A DNA stretch of 64,000 nucleotides from Eumeta japonica (GCA_005406025.1 BGZK01001352.1:103089-167088); one strand, 5' to 3'; numbered from the stretch's first letter, positions 1 to 13,074 are shown. Translations and numbers: made by a program. The notes: a model not told the origin generated them from the letters alone.

Positions 1-3000
1 CTGCACCGATTGCTCCAAGAAAGGTGATTTTTGTGCGATAATCTATCTCTGTTTCATAATAGATAATGCAACTATTTACGTCGACTATAATTGACAAATT
101 AAACATTTGCTGGAATTTTCATTAACGATCTTTGGCTACCGTAGGACCTTAATTCGTCCTTTTCGTTATCATCACAACAATGTGTACTGTATCCATGAGG
201 TTCATTACTAATTTTATAATAATACTCGAACTGCACTTTCTTCTGATTATCGTCGTTGTCATGTAAAATTAGATTAATGGAGCTTTCATAGTTTATGGAT
301 CATATAGCTTCCTAAACAGTAGTAATAGACAATTCACCACGCCGAGACTTCGAAGGGTTTGAATTGTTAATTCTTCTACAACTCAATATTTAATAATAAA
401 TAATATCTTTGTACTGCACCATATAAAAGTGACAAACATTTCAAAGTATCTATGATTCGCGTTCGAATAATGGGATTTATAAATAATTTTTTTTTTGACA
501 CTTTTCTATTAACCATTAATTGCAATTTCATTTTAATGTACTACGAGGAAAAAAATCATACTGTATTCATAAATATGCTTCACTCTGGTATCGTCTGTAT
601 TTAATGAATTATTAAAAAAAAGTTAATCTAAAAGGGATGCCTTATTTAGGTTAATTTTTATCTAATAATTCGTTTTCGTCTAATAATATAATTTTTTTAT
701 CATATTGATTTACATTCATAACAATAATTTTAAACATCATATGTTGTTCAATATAAAGATTTATCAAAAGAATAAATTGATAATTACCAAGAAACAGATA
801 AAATATTTTTCCAATTTGTACATTAGTTAAATCAAATATTACAATTGTTTAGACTTGCGGGCTCACCTAGGTTAATTCCATGCACTGAACATGACATAGG
901 CACTACACCGTGATTGCTTTTTAATAAACAAATTAATATGAAAATTAAATAAACATTGTTAATTTCAGGAGGATGCTGTTGAGTAAAATGAGCTTTTCGT
1001 TCCTCAAACGCGCGCCTGTATCCCCGGCTTACCGATTCTGGACTGTCGCTTCTTAGTTTACCCAAAATGTTCAACACATATAAATAAATTTCGTGGTGCT
1101 TACGCTGTGTCTTCATTTATATCCTTTGTATATGCCCTGGCGTAATAAGCATGACGTTTTACATCTTACAGATAAAAGTATGTCTGTGTGTAAGTCGCTA
1201 TTAGAAACACCTAAACCGTTAAGCTTCAAAACAGTTATACGGTCAGATATAACAACGTCCTTGTAGCCCTGACAAATAAGCCAAAAAAAAAAAATTGCGT
1301 ACAAGGGTACTAAATCCCGAAGTTACGAAAGTGAATTGCTGGTCGTTGGTACCAATAGTACAAAACACAAAAATAAAAAAATTCGTAATGAGTGACGGGT
1401 GAATGGCGATGGAGAGTGCTTTCAAAGGTTTATACGGTTTTTGAATACATCCCCGTGACCACTAATACTAACAAAAGTTATACTACAAAGAAATTGAAGT
1501 AAATTGAATTTTCAACTACGAAAACGTATACGTTTTTTACCTACACCACTATTATTATTATGTAAGTTATAAGCTTAGCGAGTTCTTGTATTCCAAAAAA
1601 TATCCTGTTCGTGCACGCTATCAGTGGATGCAAAACAACGTCATCAGTATATAAGATAGGAGAAGGACTGATTGTAAAATTATGGGAATGATGAAAGCCT
1701 CAGAGCCATGGCGGATGTATTTTATACATCAATCATCACTGAGTTGACCATCATTGAGCAATGTATGACGTTAACAATATGCAACGTTCCTACGGTTCGA
1801 ATTTAGCCGTAGATAACAAAGCAATATTTTTAAAGGCTACATAAATATTGAAGTCACACATTCTGTTTTCAGAGAGATTCTAATCCTTGGAGCTTAGCAG
1901 CTTAGACTTTTAATAACTGGTTGGAAAGTATGAGGCGTCGATCGAACACTGAAACCCTTGATCTCATAGGATTCTGAAACTCCTGACACGGTATTTTTGC
2001 AAATACCTCATCGGTTGTGGGGTAAGAAGAGGATGTTGTAAAACTCACATAATATGCACCTCGGTCGGTCGCAATTGTGAGGCAACTTGTATCAACTTTC
2101 AAAAGGCAGGGGGTTTCAAGAGTATAACATAAAAGGTGGCCAAAATAAAGTGTATTTATATAGTATCTTAAACTATGGATTTGTAAGTAACTTATGCCAC
2201 CGTGCCACCTGTCTGTTTCAGATTTCGTTACTTTTTTTTTTAAGATTCTATTCCACACGTATTCTAAATAAGACTGTTCTTAGTCAATAAATATACGGAC
2301 CGTGCAGTTTGACTTTTGCGCCAGCTAGTGGCAAACATGTGAATTAGTCGGGATAATTTATTTAATTTTAAAACGTGATTTACTTTTTAATAATCATTTA
2401 CAAAACATATTGATGTTCTTTTAATAATGTTAACGTCAAGAAACAATGGTTTTATCCGTGGATGTAATAATACATCACGTTGAAAACTTAGATTAAATGC
2501 GAAAGTCAACTTTTATAAATCAGAAAGTATGTTTGAAGCCGCATTGCCAGTAGCAAAACGTGAACAGCGGTTAGAGGCATTACAAAACTACGTGTAAGTG
2601 TAGTATTAATTTTAATTTTAAGAAATTTACTATAAAACTGACTAAAAATTTCACATTAAATTGCTAAGTATGTAAGTGCCTATTATAGCGTTAAATAATT
2701 TTTAAATATTTATGATATTTGTCTTGTAATGAAAAGTTAACCTTTCAATTCTTGTCCTTTGATCTCAGAGAAAATCTAATAGACTAGGTACCAAATAAAA
2801 ATACAAGGATTTGTAGTACCCATTTTGTTAATAACGAAAAATCGGGACATTTATATACAAATGTAAAAAAAATATATACAACGAATTAAAGCACAGATGT
2901 GATTACATTTTCCTCCAAGACCAGCTTTACAGTTACATACAGCGTTATTGACGTATCGATTTTTGTCAAGCTGAAAAACAATATTTTCATAATTATTCCT

Positions 3001-5700
3001 ATCCATATACATAAAACTATAATTTTTTAAATTGAATCACAATAGTATAAACATTTGACTCACTCGTTTGGAGAACAACTTTACTAGTTATGACAGTTTC
3101 TCGATTATTTGTCTTTTTAATTCCGCCATACACATGCTTTAATTTGAATAATTTTTTACCTTTTTCATTATTTTGGCCATGTAAAATATTGTTGACAACC
3201 GGTCGAAATTCATATTTTATTATATTTTTCCATTTTTATTACTACATATCTATTGTTGTTTACAGATGAATGTTTTGATTCCACTACCTTCGCCAATAAA
3301 ACACTAGAGGCGCTTACTTCGGCGATAGTGCTGCCTCTATACTTTACTCACGGTACCTATAGAATTTTCAAGTAATTTAATTGCAGCGCCACCTGTCAGA
3401 TTCTATCATAAATGTCGACCATCGTCTCGATAAAATAAAAATTATAGTACGTGAATATAATCAAACGACAGAAATGTTCAGAAGTTACACTATTACAGAC
3501 AGACGCATCAAAAATCATATACGTTGTTATAAAATTACAATAATAGCCGAAATATACGGGTATAAGCCAACAACTGGATAGATGACTGATGTACTGAAAA
3601 TGTTAAGATATGTGGTTAAAAATTACAATCCGACTATACAATATGAAGACAAAAGTGAATTCAAATTTAAAATTGGTTAAAAAGCAAAGAACCGTGAACC
3701 GTCAAAAATTCGTTAACATGTGTATTTTATACGGCAGGTGTTATGACACTCTGAGGTCACAGGTTTTTGGTTCTAATCAATCCCTGTTGTCTAAACAGAT
3801 CTAGGTATGCTCATCTAAAGAATAATTTCACTTCACTTTTGGATAAAATATTTATAGATATAATACTCGTAAAGTTAATAAAAAAAATGTCTGATTGATA
3901 GAATTTCATTTGTTTTTGGTGAAAGAAAAATTTAGCAAATTATATTTATGTACTATATATAACAGAATACAAATGAGAGATCTGAACATTAGATGGCGCT
4001 GGTGGCTAATGCTAAGGTATAAACCAATAATTTCGCCATGTTAACTTTTCTTTAAGAGCACTAAACAGAAGATTTTTAATCCATAATAAGTTTTTGAAAT
4101 AATTGATGAAGGGCTTAAAATTTTTGAGTATAAAACGTAAACTAAAAAACCAAAATTTTTACGTTTAATATTTTCTTATACCGTACTCGTATATAAAAAT
4201 ATATATAATTTCAATAAATACTCGTATGTGTCAAGGAGAGCCATATTTAGTTTTTATATTCTACAGATCAAAAACCCATTTGAACAGTAAAACGTTATAC
4301 TTAAGTCTTATATATTAAAATATTCGGAAAAAAATATATTTAAAAAATTGGTAAAAGGGTTTACCCGCTAACTTTAAATGATCAGACATAAAATTTCAGA
4401 GTAATTTTAAAAATATCATTTTTTTCAAATATTTTGTTAACGATATCTCACGAACAAATCAACCGATTTTAACCGAACTGGCGGCAATCGACATTGTTTT
4501 TTGATATCAAAAGTAGATTAGTTTTATGGAATTGATCGGTAAAACTGTTGAAAATTTATTCAAAAAAACATTTTTTCAAAATTTTATTTTCGAGATTTCT
4601 CAAAATCTGCCAGTTCGAATCGGTTCAAATTTATAGAAAATCTAAGGAAAGCACTTTGGAACGCTACTTGTTTGGTTCAAATCGGTCAAGCCGTTCAATA
4701 GCTATGAAAAGTTTACGTACATCTAGATACACACACCCCCACATACACAACAGACACACGCACATACACTCCCACAGGCACAGACAGAGAGATTTCTATG
4801 AAGACGGGGCAAATATTAGTATCAAAATAAAATGCGTATACGAAGCTTTCAATGAAGGAAGAGATTTTTAGAACCGGTGTAGCAGTTCAGTTCAATAGTA
4901 CAAATACGCGGGTGACATTGGGAATGAATGTTAGTATAAAAAAAACTTGTGTTTCATAGAACTATTACGTGGCACAATATTAAAGACCAGTAACTCAATT
5001 TTTTACCATAAGTTTATGGGAATATCTGTGCGACGGGCGCAAAACAGCCAAGCCATTCTTTGTGACCAAGACGTAAGGTTGGTAGAGTTAGGGTTTGCAG
5101 CATTTAGGGCTTGGCTGTTCAGAAGATCTGATAACTTATTAACAATGAAAGCGCTATAAACTTGTGAATCTTGACAACCGACCTCACATGAAATGTTTTC
5201 GGTGCGATTTCAAATCATTTTGTAAGATCTAGCTTTCATAACAAATGGAAGTACATATCCACAAGAAATGTTATGTACAGAAATGCACCCCACTTCATGG
5301 GGGTTGGTGGGGAAAAGTTACAGATTTCTTAATCTTTTTGATGTTTGGATGCCAATCCTAGCCTGCATACAAAATTTAAGATTTATAATTCTTTAGGAAG
5401 TATTCTAGAGATATTGATGAGTGAGTCAGTGGCAAAAAACGACGTATTTCAGATATCAACAAAGGCTAAAGTGAAACTTAGTGTCTTTCATAAGTCTCCA
5501 ATATTATTATGAACTCTCTAATATTATTCATGGCGACATTATGAGAGTGCATAGAAACGTGCGTATTCCGATGCAACGTTCTGTAAAAATTTCAAGTCAA
5601 TCGAAGGACTACTTTTCTAGATTTACGGCGACAAACATAAGGAAGTTTATTATATATACACACATATATGTATATAGTTAACATAAAGACATGTCGATTT
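1..5700. other. AT-rich non-coding stretch, no supported gene
   Basis: No exon with convincing splice signals or a recognisable protein was found on either strand. Open frames here are short, rich in Ile/Asn/Lys/Tyr, and read as AT-rich noise. Part of 4330-4800 is an interspersed repeat listed separately. The stretch lies downstream of the minus-strand metallothionein gene. Confidence 0.6.
4330..4800. repeat. Insect interspersed repeat with CA-rich tail
   Basis: The sequence has runs of poly-T/poly-A and phrases such as 'aaccgattttaaccgaac' and 'ttcaaatcggtcaagccg', ending in 'acatctagatacacacac' and a CA-rich tract. This phrasing recurs in degenerate form at 18960-19760 and 44020-44340, so it is a dispersed family. 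The family name was not recognised. Confidence 0.4.
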
Positions 5701-5706
5701 GAATAA

Positions 5707-5712
5707 TTTATT
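5707..5712 (-). terminator. Polyadenylation signal for metallothionein 1
   Basis: AATAAA on the minus strand lies about 190 nt past the stop codon of the minus-strand metallothionein. It is the first canonical signal met on the way out of the last exon. Confidence 0.5.
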
Positions 5713-5814
5713 TATAATATGTTAATATCATATAGACGCTAGAACAGAAAGAATATCAGTATAGCCGTCACGAAGAAGGAGGCGGTGAAGGAAATGGGGA
5801 AACACGCCGAGAGG

Positions 5815-5897
5815 AAGCGCTCCGCCCGGCGCGCGGGGGGCGCGCGGCGGGGGCGGCGGGGGCGGCGCCCGCGCTGAGGGTCCATGGCGAGGATTCT
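5815..5897 (-). other. Extremely GC-rich tract in the 3' UTR of metallothionein 1
   Basis: About 80 nt made nearly only of G and C, mostly GGC/GGGG and CGCG runs, begin a few tens of bases after the stop codon of the minus-strand metallothionein. The surrounding DNA is strongly AT-rich. In the transcript the tract is C-rich (CCGCC units) and could form stable structure or bind C-rich-binding proteins. Confidence 0.6.
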
Positions 5898-7462
5898 TCA
5901 GCAGCAACCGCCTGAAAGTGAGGATCGAGGTCGTCGAAACCATTAATAATACGACAAACATTAATAGTATTAAGTTTAAGGGTCTGTATAAAGTTTGCCG
6001 TACCCTGATGTTTCATACGTTGAAGTACACAGCAGAACTCGAGGTCATGCTTGCGTTAATGAGTGTTTTCCTAACGTTAGTCTGTCATTATAATAATTAG
6101 TGCGCATATAATTGTAATCTATACTTCTACGCTCAAGAAACGATTTACTCGTTTTGATCTAGAGATTTCATCTATGTTTAGGAACTCCTAAATCTAAAAC
6201 TTTAGATTTAGGATTTAGGAGAATCGACATTTAGCTCCTGTACTCGCACGCATTAACAATGAACTTTGATATGTTTTTCTCGGTTTCATTCCCGCTGTCG
6301 GTTATAGTCACGATGTCGATCCCCAGTGCCCGTGTTACGCGTCGCGACAAACCTTTTTGTTTTATTCTGATATTAATCTAATTATGCTAAGAAACGGTGT
6401 ACAAGTTTTGTCACATAATGAATAATATTTTTTATATCGCAAAACGATTTATTATTTGTGTTTCGTAACATTACATCAGATCGGAATGCTTAATCTGAAC
6501 TGGAATCAAATCGGTCCCTAAGCATTATGGTAATTATCATATTCGGTTACTTTTGCGTTTTACGCATTTGGACAGACAAATAGTTCTACAACAATAATGG
6601 TCCTATTCCATGAACTATCCCAGTGCTATTTGTGACCTTTAAAAACTTTCCTTCTGAGAAATGTGAAAAAATCCGTAATTAAGTTAAAAAGTTTAATTAG
6701 GTTGTTCAACGGCAGTGGCAGAGCAACTGGTTGGTGCATATTTTCTGAACACTATGAAGATATGAAGATCTGAATGAATTTCTTAGATGACTGGATATGG
6801 TAAATGAACGACGATCATTCGGTTAAATATGATTCATAGTTTGTGTTCTAGAACATACCTTGTTTAGTGGAGGAATTAGAACTGTTCTTGTCGCAGGAGC
6901 AGTTGTCTTTGCAGGAGCCGTCCTTGCAGCTATCTGTAGAGAAATTGTGGAAGGTGAGAAAAGTTTTCGATCATTATAACTCTGAACTCATCACCGACAA
7001 ATCACAAACGCGTCAAGTTGATCAATGTTGATTGGTTGATATGTTGTTGAAAGATCGGTTAAATTGAAATAACGATAATTTCTATAGACAGATATAAAAA
7101 TAGAACTGTAGTTGCCGCTGTGGTTACCCAATCATTATACGATAATAATTTTATGATTTTCAATTTTATATAAGGGTAAATTTCGTATACATAGGGACCT
7201 TATTGAAGAAACACAAAAACCCTTAAATATTTTTTTAACTGTATGCGGTCGACTAATATGTAAAAAGGGTACCAATTATTTCTAATATTTTTTTCTTACC
7301 TACACATAATTAAACATATATTTCCTACATGTACAATTTAAAGCTCTAACTCAACTAACTCGAGGATTACCAGATCCCACTCGATATCAATGCCTTAAGT
7401 TTGTCTCGGTATAAGCAAAAAACATAGGACTCACCTTTGCACGAATCACAAGGGGCAGGCAT
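5898..7462 (-). CDS. Metallothionein (paralogue 1), three coding exons
   Basis: Small cytosolic metal-binding protein rebuilt from exons 7435-7462, 6859-6933 and 5898-5911. Donors are GTGAGT and GTATGT, acceptors CTACAG and TTTCAG, and both introns are in phase 1. The product is 38 residues: it starts MPAPCDSCKDSCKDGSC, continues with a CSC motif and a Ser/Asn-rich stretch, and ends GGCC. It has 8 cysteines (5, 8, 12, 17, 21, 23, 37, 38), no aromatic residues, and Lys next to Cys, as is typical of metallothioneins, which bind Cu, Zn or Cd as thiolate clusters. The start is fixed by the ATG after a TATA box. The same structure occurs in the plus-strand gene at 38460-43353, which strongly supports both. 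It has fewer Cys and a longer Ser/Asn spacer than the paralogue, so lower metal capacity is possible (inference). Confidence 0.85.
6186..6222. repeat. Short inverted repeat
   Basis: TCCTAAATCTAAA is followed two bases later by its exact complement, and a further partial copy of the arm follows. It lies inside intron 2 of metallothionein 1. Confidence 0.6.
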
Positions 7463-7520
7463 ATTGTCGACTATGAGTTACAAATATGTACGACGTACTC
7501 CTTGAACGCTAACTGTCGGT

Positions 7521-7557
7521 TAACTGCGAACGGTATATTGTCATATCGCCTTATATA
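7521..7557 (-). promoter_or_regulatory. Core promoter of metallothionein 1 (TATA box, possible initiator)
   Basis: On the minus strand TATATAAGG (TATA core at 7551-7557) is followed about 30 nt downstream by GCAGTT, which resembles the arthropod initiator TCAGT. The ATG lies about 60 nt further on at 7462. No metal response element core (TGCRCNC) was seen in the few hundred bases upstream. Confidence 0.65.
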
Positions 7558-7629
7558 CTGGTGCTTTACCGGGGGAAAAAAGAATTAGCCGCGGAACTGG
7601 TGCAAGGTTAGACAAAAACGATTCTTTGA

Positions 7630-9020
7630 CAGTTCTCAAGTTTGTCGTCTCCGTTGAACGTTATCGCGCGTACATTTTTTTTTTATCCGATTCGATGCAA
7701 AACGAATTATTTATCGTAACGATCGTGTATAGTCGATTATTTTTCCGAGAGGCCCAATTAGATGTACGAGTGTGGTATTTTGAATTAAATGGAAATTATT
7801 CCATTGTATTTGACAATGGTCACTTTATTAGTCGGATAGGGCTTTGAAGTCAATGGGTAACTTAATTCTAGGGCGGTACATCTTTTCAAGAATTACCAAA
7901 ACCCGTATACAAAAGCGTCCGGGCAGATGTCGAACGAGCCATGTAGTTAAGTCTAGTACTACAGATTATGCACGATTTTCAGGCTTGTTCATTACAGTCA
8001 ATATGGGACGTCCACTGCTGAATATAAACCTCCCTTCTATATACTGGCTATAAACGTTCCTGGGTCATCCGCAACCATTTATCTACTTACCTGTCTATTT
8101 ATTTCTACAACCTCCATTTCAAACCAAAAATTGGTCTCTTCATTGGTTCATTTTCTTTTTTTTTCAATCCACCCATTATAATTTGTATGTACAAGTATTT
8201 CTAGTACTAAGTAATAGGTTTAGACTGATAGCAGGAGCTGAAACGTTTCACAGTAACTTTATACATGGCCACTAGATAACCCATCCTCTTTTAATTTGAT
8301 TTCTTATCATGGAAAACCTCTTAGGTGGAGTTGGTATCCAAAGCCTCAGCGTGAAATATCACAGGAACCAATGACAGTAAACAGCATCAGACAACACCAA
8401 ATTGGTGCTACGTAGAATATTATAGAGGCAAACTAGAGCCTGTAGTTGAAATGCGTTTTAGGTACTAATAAATTACCCTTGTAAATAGTTGTAATGTACC
8501 GAGTACATTTTTAGAGATAACTCGGATTATAGAAATATAAAGTAAATTTAAAGTGTGACAGAACCCTACAGACAATCCCAGTCGATTCACGCTATATTCG
8601 TCGTCAAATGCCTAAAATAAGGTTTTGAGGTATAATTAATTGATTTGCTATATATAACTGAAGCGAATCGCGAAATTATTCGCAGATTAACTTATTCGCC
8701 ACGGTTTCAACGGGCGACCAAATTAAACTAGATGTTTTTGTTCTAGATTTCTAGTTAACTGCAAGGTAAAAAAAACGATCAAATGCGGATTAGGTTTTTA
8801 ACGTCATGTTTTAATCACCATACTGCGGCAGCAAACTCTCTTACAATCGTTTTAATTCAGATTCAAGTTTTTGGATGTGAAACCGTCCACGCTGACTCAG
8901 CGCGTATCAGGGGCTGATAACATCTCTTGATACAAATGCATGGACGTCTTCGAGTGACTCTTAATGCGCTTTCTGATGCACGGAGCGAGGTGTTCAATTC
9001 GACCCAAAAAAAAACTGTTC
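7630..9020. other. Non-coding stretch upstream of metallothionein 1
   Basis: No supported gene. Reading frames at 7626-8053 are short and show no splice support or family resemblance. The stretch should hold the distal promoter of the divergent minus-strand metallothionein. Confidence 0.5.
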
Positions 9021-9027
9021 GTTCATT

Positions 9028-9080
9028 TGGGATTCGAACCGAACACTTTTCATTGTAAACGAATGACCAGTCGACCACCG
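9028..9080 (-). repeat. tRNA-derived SINE head
   Basis: Minus strand carries an A-box-like TGGTCGACTGGTCA (9064-9077) and a B box GGTTCGAATCC (9030-9040) with spacing suited to an RNA polymerase III internal promoter. The flanks do not form a tRNA acceptor stem, so a SINE is more likely than a functional tRNA gene. Confidence 0.55.
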
Positions 9081-9390
9081 TCGCATCTGATTATGTTCGT
9101 TAACGTGTAACATTAAAAAAAAAATTGATACCAGTTTTTCTATGAATTTATTTGTTTCCTTTGGATAAAGAATCCGTGCGTAAGTGTGTAAAGAAATAAA
9201 TAAATTATAAGACTCTCGAGGTTCCGACGTGGTTCACGACAACAGAGACCTCGCTTTTTATCGCTGAGTCGGTTAAGTACTCCGCACGTTTAAATAATCG
9301 TCTAATGTAAAGCGAGTACCGCGACAAGCGAAAGTAGTGGTGAGCTGAAAAATGTAATATGTATGATGTAATATAAAGTAAAATATATAA

Positions 9391-9416
9391 TTTATATATA
9401 TATATATATATATATA
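9391..9416. repeat. (TA)n microsatellite
   Basis: Uninterrupted TA dinucleotides. Confidence 0.9.
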
Positions 9417-9949
9417 GTCAACAGCAGTGGAGTTTTTAAAATATCCTTTTGAATGGACTAAAAAGTCCTTTTCACAGTAGTATTATTTCATGTTAGATAA
9501 ATTATTTCCAGCCAATTCTTTACGCAAGGTCCAGATATTTTCATTTATTTTAGGGGGCATACGGCAAATTTTACTTCACCACACGTGTACATGAATAGCA
9601 ATAATCTTCTGAATAAAAAACAAATTTTATATTGATCATTATAAGATTCATAGTTACCATGTAAATTTTCACTGATGATTTTTTCATTTTAGTATGTGAG
9701 ATGTGGATATCTTTTAGGGAGTATAATACTACGTGACCCATATTTTACAATTTTAAACCCTTCCCTTGATCAACTGTAGTATATTCCCAGACCCAGTTCT
9801 AGTTTTCAGGTACTAAATCATAAGTTTGATTTTAAATGATCATTCAACCATTTTGCTAACAGAAAGTTAATATAAAGCAAAGAGAAAAAAACTTACGTAA
9901 AAACATATTGTAATAGGTATTTATCACAAATATAATGTATAATCGTTAC

Positions 9950-10080
9950 GAAGCCTCAAGCTCCCCCATGCTTTGACCAAGCGTGGTATTTTGAAGAAGC
10001 GAACGGGTCACGTAGTACGGGTATGTTCCCTTACGTTGTCACGTACGAAGACTAATGTCTTGTCGCTCGTAACTTCATCC
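9950..10080. repeat. Dispersed repeat related to 22036-22340
   Basis: The block containing 'GTGGTATTTTGAAGA' matches the reverse complement of 22036-22091, and 'TATGTTCCCTTACG' with its left flank matches 22291-22340 on the same strand. The two loci therefore share a rearranged repeat. Confidence 0.5.
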
Positions 10081-10939
10081 AAATGATGGTCTTTCTCATA
10101 ATCCTGATTGTGATCATGAACTCATTATATTTTCGCCTCGGTCATTTTATTGCTCTCGTTTCACTCATTGATTGCAATTTTTATGTCAACTCAACACAAA
10201 TTTTAATAAATGGTCAAAATAGTTCACAAATTAATCATTAAAAGTAAATGTTATACAATAAAGATAATGATAGTAGACAAAATTAATTCAGTACATAATT
10301 TTAGGATGTGGTGTTCATTTGTTGCAATAAATATTCTCGGTTTACTTATTCAATCGAAATACTTAAAAAAATGAGCATAAAAAATTTCATTAAGATCTAT
10401 TCAAGGGATTGTGTATGCTCGTAAACAGGAAGAACGAGGGTCGCGTGAAATGGCAGCATGTGGAAAAGGGTAAACGTTAGACCCTTTACCCTTTTTTACA
10501 TGCCGTCGTTTCTAACATGAAATTCAAAACTCATAAACCTAATTTGAAATTTGGAAGCGCTAATGCGGTGGACATTGGCAGAATAGACGAAAATAAAATT
10601 TTAAAAAATATACAAAAGAAAAAAAACGTATCGATGCTTACGATGGACATTTCTGAGCTTTGAAAGAATTCCTGGCGTTTTCGTTAAAAACGACTGCAAG
10701 TTGTATTATTATTCATTAGTTTACTTCGATTTATATTACAAACAAAAGACAATTAAAACTACTAATTTGTGTATCGCTAATAACCGTAGAAAGTTATTTG
10801 CAAAAGCGGTTACAATTTTTGTGAAGTAATATTTGCTAAGTTCAAGCAGATGGGTTAGTCGAGTCGCAAACGGAGTATTAGGAGAGGGATCGTGCACAAT
10901 GTAATACTGAATTTTGCACAAAGCAGATTACGTCCAGAT

Positions 10940-10970
10940 CTATATATATATTATTATTATTATTATTAAG
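10940..10970. repeat. AT and ATT microsatellite
   Basis: A short (TA)n run passes into (TTA)n. Confidence 0.8.
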
Positions 10971-11941
10971 GCGGACATTTTTTGCCTTATTTATTCGTCA
11001 CAAACGGGCGATCGTCATTACGTTACCTGATACAGATTTATTTGAAGATGAAAATTGTGTTACTGATCCGAATGCAAAAAGGTGCTAAAAAAGAATAAAT
11101 TATGGATGTAAGAAAAAAATGTCTTCATATACGGTGCAACAAAATCCAAGTACATAGTTAGCCGGAATTTAATAGATTTCATAAACGTGTTGGTGCTTCT
11201 GATTTCGCCCTATACTTTTCACTAATGATTTTTTGAATTTGCTACTGAATAATCCATTCGAATCGACTGAAAACGAGGTAGCTACTACAACCAAGGTCCG
11301 AGATAGAGTAGTCCTTGGTATTGTGAAATTTACCTAGTTAGTCGACCTACCAGCTATGAGAATATATGGGTTAGATGCATGCCTTCAAGATGTAGTAACC
11401 TATTGCAGGCTAGTTTCCAATTATTGATTTCCGCGAAGTAACCACTTTACACTATAGAATAAACATATCGATCAAACAATATGCGTCAGCATCGAGTCAA
11501 CAGATTCATGATATTGATTGCACATATGATCGGTTGGAAAGTATAATGCGTTCTTTTTACTCCAATAACGATCATAATTTCCAGCCATCAGATACGCCAG
11601 GTTTTGGCAAAGTCTTCGAAGTCAGATGTTTAGTCAGAATGAGAGAAGTGCCTCTTAGTGCCTGAGGTAAAATATTTACCCACATTTGAGTAAATTATGC
11701 TAACAAAGAGTTGACCTAAACTGAAGCAATACAATGGTGCCAATAAAATAATAATTTGATTCGAAATGGTGCTTTAGGATTGAATTACGACATCGATGTT
11801 GTATTGTAAATTATATTCATAAAAAAAACAAGAGAAGTTTTAAGATTGTTCTTTGAATTCCTTACGGTCAGGGCAAGTCGATTATTTCGCGATTCACGGG
11901 GAATATCAATTGATATTCGTGAATAATAGATAACAGATTCC

Positions 11942-12911
11942 TATAGTATAAGAGCTAACAACGTTTTCGAGCAAGAATTTCAGGTCAGCTGGTTTATTGA
12001 TATGTCGTCTCTCTTGCTCTTTGGGTTAGGGTCTGGGCTGTCTGGCCGGCGGTGGCGGTTGCGTTTACGTGTGCGCATCCTATCTGTACAGGTAATGATA
12101 CTAACTTTTCAAATCATTTTAAGAAGGTTCATTTTTAATATTTTAACTTTAGATAAGCTTAACAAACATCCATCTCTTATTGCCAGACATTTTTGTCATT
12201 GCTAACAATGAGCCAGACGCCAATTTTGATTTATTTTTTTTGAATTAAAAATTCAAAGTATTTCAGTTTGCCTGTAATTTTAATATTATGTTGTTTAAGT
12301 ATGAAAAGACCTGAAATTAATTTGCCAGACACTAACTCTGTTGTTAAACCGTGTATTAGCCAAATATTAAAAATGATTATAAATCAAATTATTTAAATGT
12401 TTTTTAATCACCTTGTCTAATTAGGGTTTTTTCTATCTCGTTCTCAGCAATTTATTCTGCAATTGTTTCTCTTTATCCAATAGTATCATACTATACGAAT
12501 TTTCAGGACTTTGTCGTTCTAATACACTGTTTAACAACTGAATTAGTGTCTGGCAAATTAATTTTAGGTCTTTTCATACTTAAACAACATAATATTAAAA
12601 TTACAGGCAAATTGAAATACTTTGAATTTTAAAAAAAAATAAATCAGCGTCTGGCTCATTGTTAGCAATGACAAAATGTCTGGCAATAAGAGATGGATGT
12701 TTGTTAAGCTTATCTAAAGTTAAAATATTAAAATGAACCTTCTTAAAATGATTTTAAAAGTTAGTATCATTACCTGTACAGATGGGATGCAACCGCCACC
12801 GCCGGCCAGACAGCCCAGACCCTAACCCAAAGAGCAAGAGAGACGACATATCAATAAATCAGCTGACCTGAAATTCTTGTTTTCCGGACGTTGCTAGCTC
12901 TTATACCACTA
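11942..12911. mobile_element. Long inverted repeat (fold-back element or hairpin-RNA locus)
   Basis: The left arm (about 11942-12359) and right arm (about 12520-12911) are near-perfect reverse complements of roughly 400 nt, separated by about 160 nt. They differ by scattered substitutions and one indel of about 14 nt in the GC-rich part (near 12060 versus 12790). The outer ends share TATAAGAGCTA. Each arm contains a GC-rich block that reads as a short ORF starting ATGTCGTCTCTC and closing on a CTGTACAG^GTAATG donor-like site, so an exon fragment may have been captured. No target-site duplication was evident. Alternatives are a long-TIR DNA transposon (Mutator-like) remnant or an endo-siRNA hairpin gene. 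Confidence 0.8.
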
Positions 12912-12994
12912 TGTGAAATGTGAAAAATATAACGTTTTATGCCTAAAATAATAAAGAAAACTATTTTGAAAATTTGCATATGTAGAGGATACGC

Positions 12995-12996
<2 letters not shown>

Positions 12997-13070
<74 letters not shown>
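12997..13070. repeat. Long (AT)n microsatellite
   Basis: About 74 nt of pure AT dinucleotide, less than 100 bp past the long inverted repeat. In one frame it gives a meaningless poly(Tyr-Ile) translation. Confidence 0.95.

Positions 13071-13074
<4 letters not shown>

Noticed and set aside
832..1116. 94-codon minus-strand frame with a plausible soluble start (MKTQRKHHEIYLYVLNILGK)
   Set aside because: The first half looks coding-like, but no acceptor, partner exon or family could be named. Listed here as the most tempting of the weak frames.
1902..2258. 118-codon minus-strand frame
   Set aside because: Composition is typical of chance frames, with no splice or domain support.
5728..6016. Proline/alanine-rich open frames over the GC tract
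   Set aside because: Explained as the 3' UTR of metallothionein 1; translations are low complexity.
9028..9080. Possible functional tRNA gene
   Set aside because: A and B boxes are present, but acceptor and anticodon stems could not be formed; the same applies to the other SINE heads.
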